Assembly (NCBI RefSeq): GCF_026008495.1
Contig: NZ_BQUN01000092.1
Coordinates: forward strand, 1-64,000
Direction: 5' to 3'
Source of the DNA: Streptomyces sp. A012304
GTDB lineage: Bacteria; Actinomycetota; Actinomycetes; Streptomycetales; Streptomycetaceae
DNA: 64,000 bases
Position numbers and translations under genes: made by a program. Shown in pieces: positions 29,735 to 39,269 of the stretch. A model generated the notes under the pieces. That model saw nothing but the letters and a program-made list of their open reading frames with translations, did no database searches and had not been told where the DNA came from. The stretch's first letter is position 1. Each line of letters starts with the position of its first letter.

Positions 29735-29800
29735 CGGATTTCCTTTCATCGATAAGGTGAGGGCCGGGGGTCTGCGGCGTCCGCCGTTTCGCCGCCCCCT

Positions 29801-29852
29801 GTTATATGCAGTACTGCAGTACGTCGGAAAGCAAACCGCTTTTCCTGGAAAA
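29801..29852 (-). promoter_or_regulatory. probable lsr2 promoter with two palindromes
   Basis: Read on the minus strand, TATAAC (29801-29806) is a likely -10 box, 67 bp upstream of the start codon. The perfect palindrome GTACTGCAGTAC (29811-29822) would sit in the spacer, and TTTTCCTGGAAAA (29840-29852) further upstream. The AT content may let Lsr2 bind its own promoter. Confidence 0.5.
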
Positions 29853-29960
29853 ACACAAACCCCTGGGAGAGACCCGCAGCCCGCCCCACACCCGGAAACG
29901 TACGCGTTTCGGACATAGGGCACCGGGGCAAGGGGCGGTCGGCCGGAATGGACTCGGCGA

Positions 29961-30494
29961 TCACAGATGCAGAAGCATCCGGCTGTTGCCCAAGGTGTTC
30001 GGTTTCACTCGTTCGAGTCCGAGGAACTCCGCGACGCCCTCGTCATAGGAACGCAGCAGCTCCGCGTAGACATCGGTGTCGACGGGCGTCTCGCCGATCT
30101 CCACGAAGCCGTGCTTGCTGAAGAAGTCCACTTCGAAGGTCAGGCAGAAAACGCGGCGAACGCCGAGCCAGCGGGCGGTGTGCAGCAACTTCTCCAACAA
30201 CTGGTGACCCACGCCGGCGCCCTTGAGGCCGGGCTTCACCGCGAGAGTGCGCACTTCCGCGAGGTCTTCCCACATCACGTGCAGGGCGCCGCAGCCGACG
30301 ACCTCGGCGTTGTCGTCCCGTTCGGCGACCCAGAACTCCTGGATGTCCTCGTAAAGCGTCACCGTCGCTTTGTCGAGCAGGATGCGGTCGCGGACGTAGG
30401 CGTCAAGCAGACGGCGCACCGCGGGGACATCGCTGGTCCGGGCCCGGCGGACGGTGATGGCTTTAGCGCTGACTTCGGGGCTCTGTGCTGACAT
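29961..30494 (-). CDS. GNAT acetyltransferase, ArgA-like amino-acid N-acetyltransferase
   Basis: This 177-residue protein is a single GNAT domain. Motif A reads RTLAVKPGLKGAGVGHQLLE, followed by RRVFCLTFEVDFFSKHGFVEIG. It resembles the short N-acetylglutamate synthases of actinobacteria (Rv2747 type), so it may acetylate glutamate at the head of arginine synthesis; that substrate is inferred. The ATG at 30494 lies 9 bp after the stop of the BlaI-type gene, so they are probably co-transcribed. Confidence 0.85.
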   Translation of the reverse strand: MSAQSPEVSAKAITVRRARTSDVPAVRRLLDAYVRDRILLDKATVTLYEDIQEFWVAERDDNAEVVGCGALHVMWEDLAEVRTLAVKPGLKGAGVGHQLLEKLLHTARWLGVRRVFCLTFEVDFFSKHGFVEIGETPVDTDVYAELLRSYDEGVAEFLGLERVKPNTLGNSRMLLHL

Positions 30495-30503
30495 GTTCGG
30501 ACG

Positions 30504-30938
30504 CTATCGCCCACCGGTCTCCGTTGCTGAGCCGGGGTTCTCCTCGGCACTGGGCGCTTCTGCGGGTTCGGATGTTTCCGGTCCTTGGACGATGCGTACC
30601 GCGTCGCGGAGTGCCAGGCGCTGTTCGTCGCTCATCATCCCGAAGAAGGCGACGAGAGCGGCGGCGGGGTTGTCGCTCTGCGCCCAGGCGTCGTTCATCA
30701 GGGCGGCGGCGTAGGCGGCGCGGGTGGAGACCGCCTCATATCGATAGGCCCGGCCTTCCGCCTCACGACGCACCCAGCCCTTCTGATGGAGATTGTCCAA
30801 AACGGTCATCACCGTGGTGTACGCGATCGACCGTTCCCGTTGAAGGTCTTCCAGGACTTCTCGAACGGTCACCGGGCGGTTCCACTTCCACACCCGCGTC
30901 ATGACCGCGTCTTCGAGTTCTCCCAATGGGCGAGGCAC
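30504..30938 (-). CDS. BlaI/MecI/CopY family transcriptional regulator
   Basis: This 144-residue winged-helix protein reads PRPLGELEDAVMTRVWKWN, then VREVLEDLQRERSIAYTTVM and LHQKGWVRREAEGRAYRY, the full BlaI DNA-binding domain. The C-terminal helix region should dimerise; the last 25 residues are Pro/Glu-rich. There is no BlaR-type sensor nearby, so the signal is unknown. The GTG at 30938 lies 7 nt after TATTGT, which suggests a leaderless mRNA. Confidence 0.9.
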   Translation of the reverse strand: MPRPLGELEDAVMTRVWKWNRPVTVREVLEDLQRERSIAYTTVMTVLDNLHQKGWVRREAEGRAYRYEAVSTRAAYAAALMNDAWAQSDNPAAALVAFFGMMSDEQRLALRDAVRIVQGPETSEPAEAPSAEENPGSATETGGR

Positions 30939-31069
30939 GTTCAGAACAATAGTGGGAGATCTCGCCAATCGCGTCCCGGACGGGCACATCATCGGCGAAC
31001 GGGAACAAAAAGGGCGTACGACTCCCGGGGCGGGGAGCCGCACGCCGCTGGGGCCGTGGTGGCCGGAGG

Positions 31070-31249
31070 TCAGGCGTCGGTGTTGGCGGAGGTCTGGCGG
31101 GCGCCCTCCGCGCGCGCGAGAGCGGCGTCGACGGCCGCGTCCTCCTTGGCCTTGTTGGCGCCGCCCTGGGTCTTCACGATCACCCTGATCAGGCCGATGA
31201 AGAACACCGCCATGACGACGGGGGGCACGAGCGCGGAGACATAGTCCAT
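31070..31249 (-). CDS. 59-residue single-pass membrane protein
   Basis: This short gene encodes MDYVSALVPPVVMAVFFIGL at its N-terminus: one membrane helix, then a charged tail of about 35 residues rich in Ala, Lys and Glu. Codon third positions are GC-rich as in real genes here. The ATG at 31249 is 6 nt after TACCCT, the leaderless signature. It may be a bitopic accessory protein; the function is unknown. It is easy to miss because of its size. Confidence 0.65.
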   Translation of the reverse strand: MDYVSALVPPVVMAVFFIGLIRVIVKTQGGANKAKEDAAVDAALARAEGARQTSANTDA

Positions 31250-31326
31250 GGATCCAGGGTAGCCAGGGAGGAAGCGGACACGGGGGCGGGGTCGGGGGTG
31301 TCGGACGGCGCGCGGGTGGCGGGCGC

Positions 31327-32043
31327 TCAGCCGGCCGCGAGCCGCTCCTGGGGCCCGCCCGGCGGCGGGGTGGGCTTGCGGCGCGGGAAGACCTCGCCCG
31401 GCGTGGGGACGGGCCGGCGCGCGGGCTCGGGGGCGGGCTTCACGGGGACGGGCCCGGGGCCGGGCGCGGGCGGCTTCTCGGCGGGCTTCTTCCGGGGTTC
31501 CTCGGCCGGCTCTTCCGTGAGCACCGCGATCCGCGCGGCCGTGTCGTCCCGGGGCACCGCGGAGCGGCCGCCGGGAAGGGCCGTGAGGGGTGTGCGCGAC
31601 GCCGGGACCAGCGGGACCGTAGCCGGGCCCCTGCGGGCCGTACGGCGGGCGAGACGGGCCCGTACGTCCTGCTCGGCGACGATCTGGCAGCGGGCCAGGA
31701 GGGCGGCGGCGGCCGGATTGCCCCGCAGGGCGCGGAGTGCGGCGAGGTCGTCGGGGGCGGGGCGGTGACCGGCGGCCAGCACCTCCTCCAGGAGGGTGAG
31801 GTAGCCGGTCACGGCGCCCGGGAGCGCGGCACGGTAGCGGGCGAGGTCGGCCACCAGGAAGGCCCGCAGCCGGGCGGCCTCGCGCATCGCCTCGTCGAGG
31901 GACTCGGCTAGCCGGTGGCAGTCCTGGACGTCCTCGGCGGACGCGGGGCCGGGGTGGAGGGCGAGGGCGAGAGCGCGGCGGAGCACACGCAGCTCCTCCG
32001 CGCCGAACGCCATGCCGCCGCGGGATCCGTATGGCGTGGGCAT
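31327..32043 (-). CDS. conserved hypothetical protein with Pro-rich tail
   Basis: This 238-residue protein has a helical N-terminal half (about residues 8-130, Leu/Ala/Arg-rich, with HRLAESLDEAMREAARLRAF) and a disordered Pro/Lys/Glu-rich C-terminal half containing EEPRKKPAEKPPAPGPGPVP. There is no signal peptide or membrane segment. The ATG at 32043 is 6 nt after TATCGT, so it may have its own leaderless promoter even though it follows coaX. I do not recognise the family. Confidence 0.7.
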   Translation of the reverse strand: MPTPYGSRGGMAFGAEELRVLRRALALALHPGPASAEDVQDCHRLAESLDEAMREAARLRAFLVADLARYRAALPGAVTGYLTLLEEVLAAGHRPAPDDLAALRALRGNPAAAALLARCQIVAEQDVRARLARRTARRGPATVPLVPASRTPLTALPGGRSAVPRDDTAARIAVLTEEPAEEPRKKPAEKPPAPGPGPVPVKPAPEPARRPVPTPGEVFPRRKPTPPPGGPQERLAAG

Positions 32044-32143
32044 GCGGCGACGATACGCGCTAATCAGACAAATTTGACATAAGGGGCCGGTGTGGCGCGG
32101 GTGATTCCACCGCGCGGCCCGCACCCGTCACCCGCCCGCGCCC

Positions 32144-32941
32144 TCACATGCGTGCCACGTTCCGCTCGTACACCAGCCGCAGTCCGATCAGCGTGAGCCA
32201 CGGCTCGTGCTCGTCGATGACCGAGGACTCGCCCAGGACCATCGGGGCCAGTCCGCCCGTGGCGATCACCGTCACGTCATCCGGGTCGTCCGACAGCTCG
32301 CGTGCCATGCGGCTGACGACGCCGTCGACCTGGCCCGCGAAGCCGTAGACGATGCCGGCCTGCATCGCCTCCACCGTGTTCTTGCCGATGACGCTGCGGG
32401 GGCGGGCCACCTCGATCTTGCGCAGCTGGGCCGCCTTGACGCCGAGTGCCTCGACGGAGATCTCGATGCCCGGGGCGATGACACCGCCGACGTACTCCCC
32501 GCGCGCGCTGATCGCGTCGAACGTCGTCGCCGTGCCGAAGTCGACGACGACCGCGGGGCCGCCGTAGAGCTCGTTGGCGGCGACCGCGTTGATGATGCGG
32601 TCGGCGCCGACCTCCTTGGGGTTGTCGAAGAGGATCGGCACGCCCGTCTTCACGCCGGGCTCGACGAGGACGGCGGGCACGTCGCCGTAGTAGCGGCGGG
32701 TGACCTCGCGCAGCTCGTGCAGCACGGACGGGACGGTCGCGCAGATCGCGATGCCGTCGATGCCGTCGCCCAGCTCCACCCCGAGCAGCGGGTGCATGCC
32801 CATCAGGCCCTGGAGGAGGACCGCCAGCTCGTCGGCCGTACGGCGGGCGTCCGTCGAGATGCGCCAGTGCTCGACGATGTCCTCACCGTCGAACAGGCCG
32901 AGCACGGTGTGCGTGTTCCCCACGTCGATCGTCAGCAGCAT
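32144..32941 (-). CDS. coaX: type III pantothenate kinase
   Basis: This 265-residue kinase makes 4'-phosphopantothenate, the first step from pantothenate to CoA. The ASKHA motifs are LLTIDVGNTHTVLGLF at the N-terminus, GADRIINAVAA, and VVDFGTATTFDAIS. The length is typical of CoaX, which needs a monovalent cation and is not feedback-inhibited by CoA. It lies 15 bp after nadC and is the last tightly spaced member of the NAD/CoA operon. Confidence 0.96.
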   Translation of the reverse strand: MLLTIDVGNTHTVLGLFDGEDIVEHWRISTDARRTADELAVLLQGLMGMHPLLGVELGDGIDGIAICATVPSVLHELREVTRRYYGDVPAVLVEPGVKTGVPILFDNPKEVGADRIINAVAANELYGGPAVVVDFGTATTFDAISARGEYVGGVIAPGIEISVEALGVKAAQLRKIEVARPRSVIGKNTVEAMQAGIVYGFAGQVDGVVSRMARELSDDPDDVTVIATGGLAPMVLGESSVIDEHEPWLTLIGLRLVYERNVARM

Positions 32942-32956
32942 GGCCGGTTCCCGCTC

Positions 32957-33955
32957 CTACTCCGCCGCTCGCAGGTCCAGGCCGATGTCGAGGATCGGCG
33001 AGGAGTGGGTCAGGGCGCCCACCGCCAGGAAGTCGACACCGGTGTCGGCGTACGCCTTGGCGTTGTCGAGGGTGAGCCGGCCGGAGGCCTCCAGCAGGGC
33101 CCGCCCGCCGACGATGCCGACGGCCTCGGAGCACTCCCCGGGCGTGAAGTTGTCCAGCAGGATCAGGTCGGCGCCGGCCTCCACCACTTCGCGCAGCTGG
33201 TGCAGGGTGTCGACCTCGACCTCGATCGGCACGTCCGGGAAGGCCTCCCGTACGGCCTGGAAGGCCTGGGCGACGCCGCCCGCGGCGACCACGTGGTTGT
33301 CCTTGACGAGGGCCGCGTCGGACAGCGACATGCGGTGGTTGACCCCGCCGCCGCAGCGGACGGCGAACTTCTCCAGGGCGCGCAGGCCCGGCGTCGTCTT
33401 GCGGGTGTCCCGCACGCGTGCCTTGGTGCCCTCCAGGACGTCCGCCCACGCGCGCGTGGCGGTGGCGATGCCCGACAGCCGGCACAGCAGGTTCAGGGCG
33501 CTGCGCTCCGCGGTGAGCAGGTCACGCGTGCGCGTGGTGACCGACAGCAGCTTCTGGCCGGCCTCCACGCGGTCGCCGTCCTCCACGTGCCGCTCGACCT
33601 CGAACTCGTCCGAGCAGACCACCGAGATCACCGCCTCGGCGACTCTGAGGCCCGCCACCACGCCCGCCTCGCGGGCGGTGAAGTCGGCGGTGGCGACCGC
33701 CTCCGCGGGAATGGTCGCGACCGTCGTCACGTCCACGCCGTGGTCCAGGTCCTCCTGGATGGCGACGTTGGCGATGTCCTCGACCTCGACGGGGTCGAGC
33801 CCGGCGTCGGTCAGGAGCTGGGCGAGCGCGGGGTCCAGCCCGCACTCGGCGTACTCGGCGTACTCGGCGTACTCCTCGTCGCCGTCGGCGCCACAGGCAC
33901 AGCCGTCGCCGCAGCCGCCGCTCTGGACGAGGGGAAGGTCCTCGGGGGTGCTCAC
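32957..33955 (-). CDS. nadC: nicotinate-nucleotide diphosphorylase (carboxylating)
   Basis: This 332-residue quinolinate phosphoribosyltransferase turns quinolinate and PRPP into nicotinate mononucleotide. The core motifs are present: DLLTAERSALNLLCRLSGIA, TRKTTPGLR, KYAVRCGGGVNHR-type (KFAVRCGGGVNHRMSLSD), and LLDNFTP. The first 35 residues are unusual: a Cys-rich stretch GGCGDGCACGADGDEEYAEY followed by repeated EYA units encoded by a 9-bp repeat. The GTG at 33955 lies 5 bp after nadB. Confidence 0.95.
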   Translation of the reverse strand: MSTPEDLPLVQSGGCGDGCACGADGDEEYAEYAEYAECGLDPALAQLLTDAGLDPVEVEDIANVAIQEDLDHGVDVTTVATIPAEAVATADFTAREAGVVAGLRVAEAVISVVCSDEFEVERHVEDGDRVEAGQKLLSVTTRTRDLLTAERSALNLLCRLSGIATATRAWADVLEGTKARVRDTRKTTPGLRALEKFAVRCGGGVNHRMSLSDAALVKDNHVVAAGGVAQAFQAVREAFPDVPIEVEVDTLHQLREVVEAGADLILLDNFTPGECSEAVGIVGGRALLEASGRLTLDNAKAYADTGVDFLAVGALTHSSPILDIGLDLRAAE

Positions 33956-33960
33956 TTGTG

Positions 33961-35676
33961 TCACTGCTCCTGCTGGTGCTGCCGGGTCGGGGGGAAGTCT
34001 GCGGTATCGGTGGTATGTACGGCGAGGGTGCGGTCCGGATTCAGTCGCACGACGATGTGGCGGCGCCAATGGGTGTCGTCGCGCTCGGCGTGGTCCTCGC
34101 GCCAGTGGCAGCCCCGGGTCTCCTCGCGCTGCCGGGCGGCGGCGACCAGGACGCGGGCCACGCACAGGAGGTTGGTGGCCTCCCAGGTGTCGACACCGGG
34201 CTCGGCGGTCTTGCCGTTCTCGGCGAGGGCGTCACGGGCCTCCGCGTGCAGCCGCTGGAGCTGGTCGGCGGCCGTCGCCAGCGACTCGGCGGAGCGCAGG
34301 ACACCCGCGCCCTCGGTCATGATCCGCTGGATCGCGAAGCGGGCCTCGGGACCGAGGAGCGGGTGCGCGGGCTTGTCGGGCTGCTCGACGGGGGCGGGCA
34401 CACGCGCGTGGAGCCCGGCCGCGGCCCCGCTGTCGGCGATGTCGGCGGCGATGCGCTCGGCGTAGACCAGGCCCTCCAGGAGGGAGTTCGAGGCGAGCCG
34501 GTTCGCGCCGTGCACGCCGGTGCAGGCCACCTCGCCGCACGCGTACAGGCCGGGCACGGTGGTCCGGCCGTGGGAGTCGGTGCGCACGCCTCCGGAGGCG
34601 TAGTGGGCGGCCGGGGCGACCGGGACGGGCTCGGTCACCGGGTCGATGCCGTTCGCCCGGCAGGCGGCCAGGATCGTCGGGAAGCGGTGCTCCCACATGT
34701 CGGCGCCGAAGTGGCGGGCGTCGAGGAACATGTGCTCGGCGTCCTGCTCCTGCATACGGCGCATGATGCCCTTGGCGACGATGTCCCGCGGCGCCAGCTC
34801 GGCCAGCTCGTGCTGCCCCACCATGAAGCGCACGCCGTCGGCGTCGACCAGGTGGGCGCCCTCGCCGCGCACCGCCTCGGAGACGAGGGGCTGCTGGCCC
34901 TCCGCGTCGGGGCCGAGGAACAGCACGGTCGGGTGGAACTGGACGAACTCCAGGTCGCTGACCTCCGCGCCCGCGCGCAGGGCGAGCGCCACGCCGTCGC
35001 CGGTGGACACGGACGGGTTGGTGGTCGCGGAGAAGACCTGACCCATGCCGCCGGTGGCGAGGACCACCGCGGGGGCGTGCACGGCACCCACGCCGTCGTG
35101 CTGGCCCTCGTCCATCACGTGCAGGGTGACGCCCGCCGTACGGCCCTCGGCGTCGGTGAGCAGGTCCAGGACGAGCGCGTTCTCGATCGTGCGCACGCCA
35201 CGCGCGCGTACCGCCTCGACGAGCGCGCGGGAGATCTCCGCGCCGGTCGCGTCACCGCCGGCGTGCGCGATACGGCGGCGGTGGTGGCCGCCCTCGCGGG
35301 TGAGCTGGATGCCGCCCTCGTCGTCGGTGTCGAAGTGGGCGCCGGTGGAGATCAGCCGCCGTACGGCGTCGGGGCCCTCGGTGACCAGGATCCGCACCGC
35401 GTCCTCGTCGCACAGGCCCGCGCCCGCGACCAGCGTGTCGTCCAGGTGCTGTTCGGGGGTGTCGCCCTCGCCGAGGGCCGCGGCGATGCCGCCCTGCGCC
35501 CAGCGCGTGGAGCCGTCGTCCAGGCGGGCCTTGGTGACGACGACCGTCGTCAGGCCGGCGGCCTCGCAGCGCAGGGCGGCGGTCAGGCCGGCGACTCCGG
35601 AGCCGACGACCACGACGTCCGCGGAGATGGACCACCCGGGCGCGGGCGCGTGCAGTCGTATGCCTGTGCTGGTCAC
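33961..35676 (-). CDS. nadB: L-aspartate oxidase
   Basis: This 571-residue FAD enzyme oxidises L-aspartate to iminoaspartate for NAD synthesis. The FAD-binding motif [20 protein letters not shown] is near the N-terminus; [26 protein letters not shown] and the active-site region [18 protein letters not shown] are present. The GTG at 35676 overlaps panC by four bases. nadA, which supplies the next step, is not in this operon, so quinolinate synthesis must be completed by a gene elsewhere. Confidence 0.96.
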   Translation of the reverse strand: MTSTGIRLHAPAPGWSISADVVVVGSGVAGLTAALRCEAAGLTTVVVTKARLDDGSTRWAQGGIAAALGEGDTPEQHLDDTLVAGAGLCDEDAVRILVTEGPDAVRRLISTGAHFDTDDEGGIQLTREGGHHRRRIAHAGGDATGAEISRALVEAVRARGVRTIENALVLDLLTDAEGRTAGVTLHVMDEGQHDGVGAVHAPAVVLATGGMGQVFSATTNPSVSTGDGVALALRAGAEVSDLEFVQFHPTVLFLGPDAEGQQPLVSEAVRGEGAHLVDADGVRFMVGQHELAELAPRDIVAKGIMRRMQEQDAEHMFLDARHFGADMWEHRFPTILAACRANGIDPVTEPVPVAPAAHYASGGVRTDSHGRTTVPGLYACGEVACTGVHGANRLASNSLLEGLVYAERIAADIADSGAAAGLHARVPAPVEQPDKPAHPLLGPEARFAIQRIMTEGAGVLRSAESLATAADQLQRLHAEARDALAENGKTAEPGVDTWEATNLLCVARVLVAAARQREETRGCHWREDHAERDDTHWRRHIVVRLNPDRTLAVHTTDTADFPPTRQHQQEQ

Positions 35677-36665
35677 GAGGCGGCTCCGAAGGTGAGGGGA
35701 AGGTTGTCGATCAGCCGGGTCGTCCCGACCCGGGCGGCGACGGCGAGAACGGCCTCGCCGGTGAAGTCGTCCCCGATCTCGGTGAAGTCGGACGGGTCGA
35801 CGAGCGCGAGGTAGTCCAGCTCCAGCGGCGGGTCCAGCCGGGCGGCCTCGTCGAGGACGAGGCGGGCGGCCGCGCGGACGGCCGCGGCGGCACCCGGGAC
35901 GGCCGTGGCGACGGCGTGCGCGTCGGCCGCCGCGCGGGACTCGCCTATGGCGCTGAGCGCCTCGGCACGCGCGTGCGTGGCGGGCACCTCACGCGCGCGT
36001 GCCCGCAGCGCCTCCTGGGCGGCGTGCCGGTCACGGCCGGCGAACAGCGCCTGGGAGAGCGCGAGCGCGGTGCGCCGCTCGGCCGGGGAGAGGTAGCGGT
36101 TGCGGCTGGACAGGGCCAGTCCGTCGTCCTCGCGCACGGTCGGTACGGCGACGATCTCGACGCCGAAGTTCAGGTCCCGCACCATGCGGCGGATCAGGGC
36201 GAGCTGCTGGGCGTCCTTCTGCCCGTACAGGGCCACGTCGGGCCGGGTGAGGTGCAGCAGCTTGGCGACGACGGTGAGCATGCCGTCGAAGTGGCCGGGT
36301 CGGGAGGCGCCCTCCAGGCGCTCTCCCATGGGGCCCGCGGCGATGCGGACCTGGGGCGCTCCGCCGGGGTAGACCTCGTCGACGGACGGGGCGAACACGA
36401 CGTCCGCGCCCGCCTCCTCGGCGATCTTCAGGTCGGCGTCCAGGGTGCGCGGGTAGCGGTCGAGGTCCTCGCCCGCGCCGAACTGCAGCGGATTGACGAA
36501 GACGGTGACGACGACCTCGCCGTCCGGCCCGGCGATCTCGCGGGCGGTGCGGACGAGGGTGGCGTGGCCCTCGTGCAGGGCGCCCATGGTCATCACGACG
36601 GCGCGGCGGCCCGCACGCGTGCGTGCGTGCAGTTCGTCGGCGGTGCGCAGCAGGGTCGTGGTCAT
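35673..36665 (-). CDS. panC: pantothenate synthetase
   Basis: This 330-residue enzyme condenses pantoate and beta-alanine with ATP. Motifs are [15 protein letters not shown] (HIGH-like), [26 protein letters not shown] and [10 protein letters not shown]. The C-terminal part is longer than in E. coli (about 283 residues) by an Ala-rich insertion around residues 215-265. The ATG at 36665 overlaps the upstream Rossmann-fold gene by four bases, so translation is coupled. Confidence 0.95.
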   Translation of the reverse strand: MTTTLLRTADELHARTRAGRRAVVMTMGALHEGHATLVRTAREIAGPDGEVVVTVFVNPLQFGAGEDLDRYPRTLDADLKIAEEAGADVVFAPSVDEVYPGGAPQVRIAAGPMGERLEGASRPGHFDGMLTVVAKLLHLTRPDVALYGQKDAQQLALIRRMVRDLNFGVEIVAVPTVREDDGLALSSRNRYLSPAERRTALALSQALFAGRDRHAAQEALRARAREVPATHARAEALSAIGESRAAADAHAVATAVPGAAAAVRAAARLVLDEAARLDPPLELDYLALVDPSDFTEIGDDFTGEAVLAVAARVGTTRLIDNLPLTFGAAS

Positions 36666-37591
36666 CCGGCATCTCCCTCGGCGCCGTTGGTCCCGTTGGC
36701 GAGTACCCCGAGAAGGTCCTCGGCGAGTTCCGGCTTGAGCAGTCCGTGGGCGAGCGCGCGGTCGGCGGTCGCCCGGGCCATCGCCAGGTAGCCGCTCACG
36801 GTCTGCGGGGCGTGCTTGCGCAGCTCCAGGACGTGCGCGGCGACGGTGCCCGCGTCCCCGCGCGCGACGGGGCCGGTGAGCGCCGCGTCGCCGGAGCGCA
36901 GCGCGTTGTCCAGGGCGGCGCCGAGCAGCGGGCCGAGCATCCGGTCGGGCGCCTCGACGCCCGCCGTGCGCAGCAGCTCCATGGACTGCGCGACCAGGGT
37001 GACCAGGTGGTTGGCGCCCAGGGCGAGGGCCGCGTGGTAGAGCGCCCGGTTCTCCTCGGCGATCCACTCCGGTTCGCCGCCCATCTCGATGACGAGGGCC
37101 TCGGCGGCCAGCCGCAGCTCCTCGGGCGCGGTCACGCCGAAGGAGCAGCCCGCCAGCCGCTGCACGTCCACGGGCGTGCCGGTGAAGGTCATCGCCGGGT
37201 GCAGGGCCAGCGGCAGCGCGCCCGCGCGCAGGGCGGGGTCGAGGACCTTCGCGCCGTACCGGCCGGAGGTGTGCACGAGCAGCTGCCCGGGGCGGACGGC
37301 GCCGGTCTCGGCGAGGCCTTCGACGAGTCCGGGCAAGGCGTCGTCGGGCACGGTCAGCAGGACCAGGTCGGCGCGCTGGAGCACCTCGGCGGGCGGGACC
37401 AGGGGCACGTCGGGCAGCAGCTCGGCGGCGCGTCGCCGGGAGGCGTCGGAGACGCCGGAGACGGCCACCGGGCGGTGTCCGGCGAGTTGCAGGGACGCCG
37501 CGAGCGCGGGGCCCACGCGGCCGGCGCCGACGACGCCGACGGTGAGCCGCGCGGGGCGGTCCTGGGGGTCTGGCTGGTGGACTGTACTCAC
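36662..37591 (-). CDS. Rossmann-fold/DUF2520 oxidoreductase-like protein
   Basis: This 309-residue protein has an N-terminal NAD(P)-binding motif [18 protein letters not shown] and a C-terminal helical DUF2520 domain (from about residue 150, [18 protein letters not shown]). Proteins of this kind resemble F420-dependent reductases and ketopantoate reductases, and are often next to panC; a role in pantoate supply is possible but unproven. It is the first gene of the operon, starting with a GTG at 37591 behind GGGAAGG. Confidence 0.85.
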   Translation of the reverse strand: MSTVHQPDPQDRPARLTVGVVGAGRVGPALAASLQLAGHRPVAVSGVSDASRRRAAELLPDVPLVPPAEVLQRADLVLLTVPDDALPGLVEGLAETGAVRPGQLLVHTSGRYGAKVLDPALRAGALPLALHPAMTFTGTPVDVQRLAGCSFGVTAPEELRLAAEALVIEMGGEPEWIAEENRALYHAALALGANHLVTLVAQSMELLRTAGVEAPDRMLGPLLGAALDNALRSGDAALTGPVARGDAGTVAAHVLELRKHAPQTVSGYLAMARATADRALAHGLLKPELAEDLLGVLANGTNGAEGDAG

Positions 37592-37790
37592 GCGACGGCG
37601 GCCTTCCCGTTCCAGTCCGCTCTGGGTACCGGACGATTTCTCGTCATGTTAACGCGATCGGTTCCCGCAGCCCCCGGTCGTCCACAGGCTGTGGGTTTTC
37701 CAACAGTGGGTTTCCGACCGCGGCGGGGGCGAAAACCCAGGCGTGAAACGCGGGTGCCCGAGCGGTCCGGCACGCGGCATGATCGCGAGC

Positions 37791-38996
37791 ATGACGGACA
37801 CGGACGAGCGCGGCGGCGAGGCGTCGGCGCGGCAGCGGCTGCGGGAGCGGCGGGCGGCCGCCCATCGGAAGGCGGAGCGCGTCCTGTCGCGCCCTGGCTT
37901 CCTGGGCACCCTGCGCGAACGGCTCACGCTGCTGCACGACACGGCACCGGGCGTGTACGACCTGGACGAGCCGGCGGACATCTACGGCAACGGCGTGGTG
38001 GAGGCCCTGGAGGAGCGCGTGGCCGCCCTGCTGGGCACGGAGGCCGCCGTGTTCTTCCCGACCGGCACGATGGCCCAGCAGGTCGCGCTGCGCTGCTGGG
38101 CGGGCCGCACCGGCAACCCCGCGGTCGCCCTGCACGCGCTGGCCCATCCCGAGGTGCACGAGCGGGGCGCGTTCACCGCCGTCAGCGGGCTGCGCCCGGT
38201 CCGGGTCACCGGCGAGCCCCGGCTGCCGACGGCGGACGAGGTGCGTGCCGTCGAGGAGCCCTTCGGGGCGCTGATGCTGGAGCTGCCCCTCAGGGACGCC
38301 GGGTTCGTGCTGCCGTCCTGGGAGGAGCTCACCGAGGTGGTGGAGGCGGCGCGCGAGCGCGACGCGGTGGTGCATTTCGACGGCGCGCGCCTGTGGGAGT
38401 GCACCGTCCACTTCGGCCGCTCCCTGGACGAGATCGCGGGCCTGGCGGACAGCGTGTACGTGTCGTTCTACAAGTCCCTCGACGGCTTCGGCGGTGCCGC
38501 GCTCGCCGGGCCCCGGGCGCTGGTGGAGGAGGCGCGGGCCTGGCGGCACCGGTACGGCGGCATGGTCTTCCAGCAGTTCCCGACGGCGCTGTCGGCGCTC
38601 GCCGGTCTGGAGCGGGAGCTGCCCCGGCTGCCTCGGTACGTCGCCCACGCGCGCGTGGTGGCCGGCGCGCTGCGCGAGGGGTTCGCCGGGGCGGGTGTGC
38701 CGTGGGCGCGGGTGCACCCCGAGGTACCGCACACCCACGAGTTCCAGGTGTGGCTGCCGTACGAGCCGGACGTCCTCGCCGAGGCGGCCGCGCTCCAGGC
38801 CGAGGAGACGGGGACGATGCTCTTCGCCGCCGCCTGGGACCGGGGCGGTCCGGGTCTGTCCTTCACCGAGGTCACCGTCCGCGCCGCCGGCCTGGAGTGG
38901 TCGACGGACGACGTACGGGCGGCGGTGGCGGAGTTCGTGACGCGGCTGGCGCGGGTCAGCGGCCGGCCGCCGGCCGATGGCGCAGCAGGCGGTTGA
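37791..38996 (+). CDS. threonine aldolase-like PLP-dependent lyase
   Basis: This 401-residue fold-type I PLP enzyme has AVFFPTGTMAQQVAL, HFDGARLWEC and the PLP lysine motif SFYKSLDGFGGAALAG. These match the beta-eliminating lyase/threonine aldolase family, which cleaves L-threonine or allo-threonine to glycine and acetaldehyde; exact specificity is not certain. The ATG at 37791 is used; an upstream start at 37743 adds non-conserved residues. The 3' end overlaps a small convergent gene by 41 bp. Confidence 0.88.
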   Translation: MTDTDERGGEASARQRLRERRAAAHRKAERVLSRPGFLGTLRERLTLLHDTAPGVYDLDEPADIYGNGVVEALEERVAALLGTEAAVFFPTGTMAQQVALRCWAGRTGNPAVALHALAHPEVHERGAFTAVSGLRPVRVTGEPRLPTADEVRAVEEPFGALMLELPLRDAGFVLPSWEELTEVVEAARERDAVVHFDGARLWECTVHFGRSLDEIAGLADSVYVSFYKSLDGFGGAALAGPRALVEEARAWRHRYGGMVFQQFPTALSALAGLERELPRLPRYVAHARVVAGALREGFAGAGVPWARVHPEVPHTHEFQVWLPYEPDVLAEAAALQAEETGTMLFAAAWDRGGPGLSFTEVTVRAAGLEWSTDDVRAAVAEFVTRLARVSGRPPADGAAGG

Positions 38997-39171
38997 GGGC
39001 GCGGCGCAGCCGGCCCCGGGCGGGGCGGCCCGCGAGGACGGCGTGGAACTGCCGGCGGTCCTGGAGTTCGCGGACCAGCTGCCAGTCGTGGGCGCCGGGC
39101 GCGGGCGGGGCGTGCTCACCGTGGCGCAGGGCGCGGTGCAGGTCGAGGGCGTACTGCTGCGTGATGCTCAT
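38956..39171 (-). CDS. 71-residue basic hypothetical protein
   Basis: This short protein is Arg/His/Leu-rich (MSITQQYALDLHRALRHGEH at the start, LRRALNRLLRH near the end). The ATG has AAGGGG upstream. Its 3' end overlaps the convergent aldolase gene, which lowers confidence, but similar short genes with this N-terminus are, I believe, common in Streptomyces. It has no membrane helix and may bind nucleic acid, which is only inference. Confidence 0.6.
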   Translation of the reverse strand: MSITQQYALDLHRALRHGEHAPPAPGAHDWQLVRELQDRRQFHAVLAGRPARGRLRRALNRLLRHRPAAGR

Positions 39172-39269
39172 GGCTGGGTGCCCCTTCGGGACGTGGGATC
39201 AGGGATCCGGAAGGCTCCGCGGCTGCCTCGGAGTCCCCAGGTTGCGCACGGGCGGCGCGCCGCGTCGCG

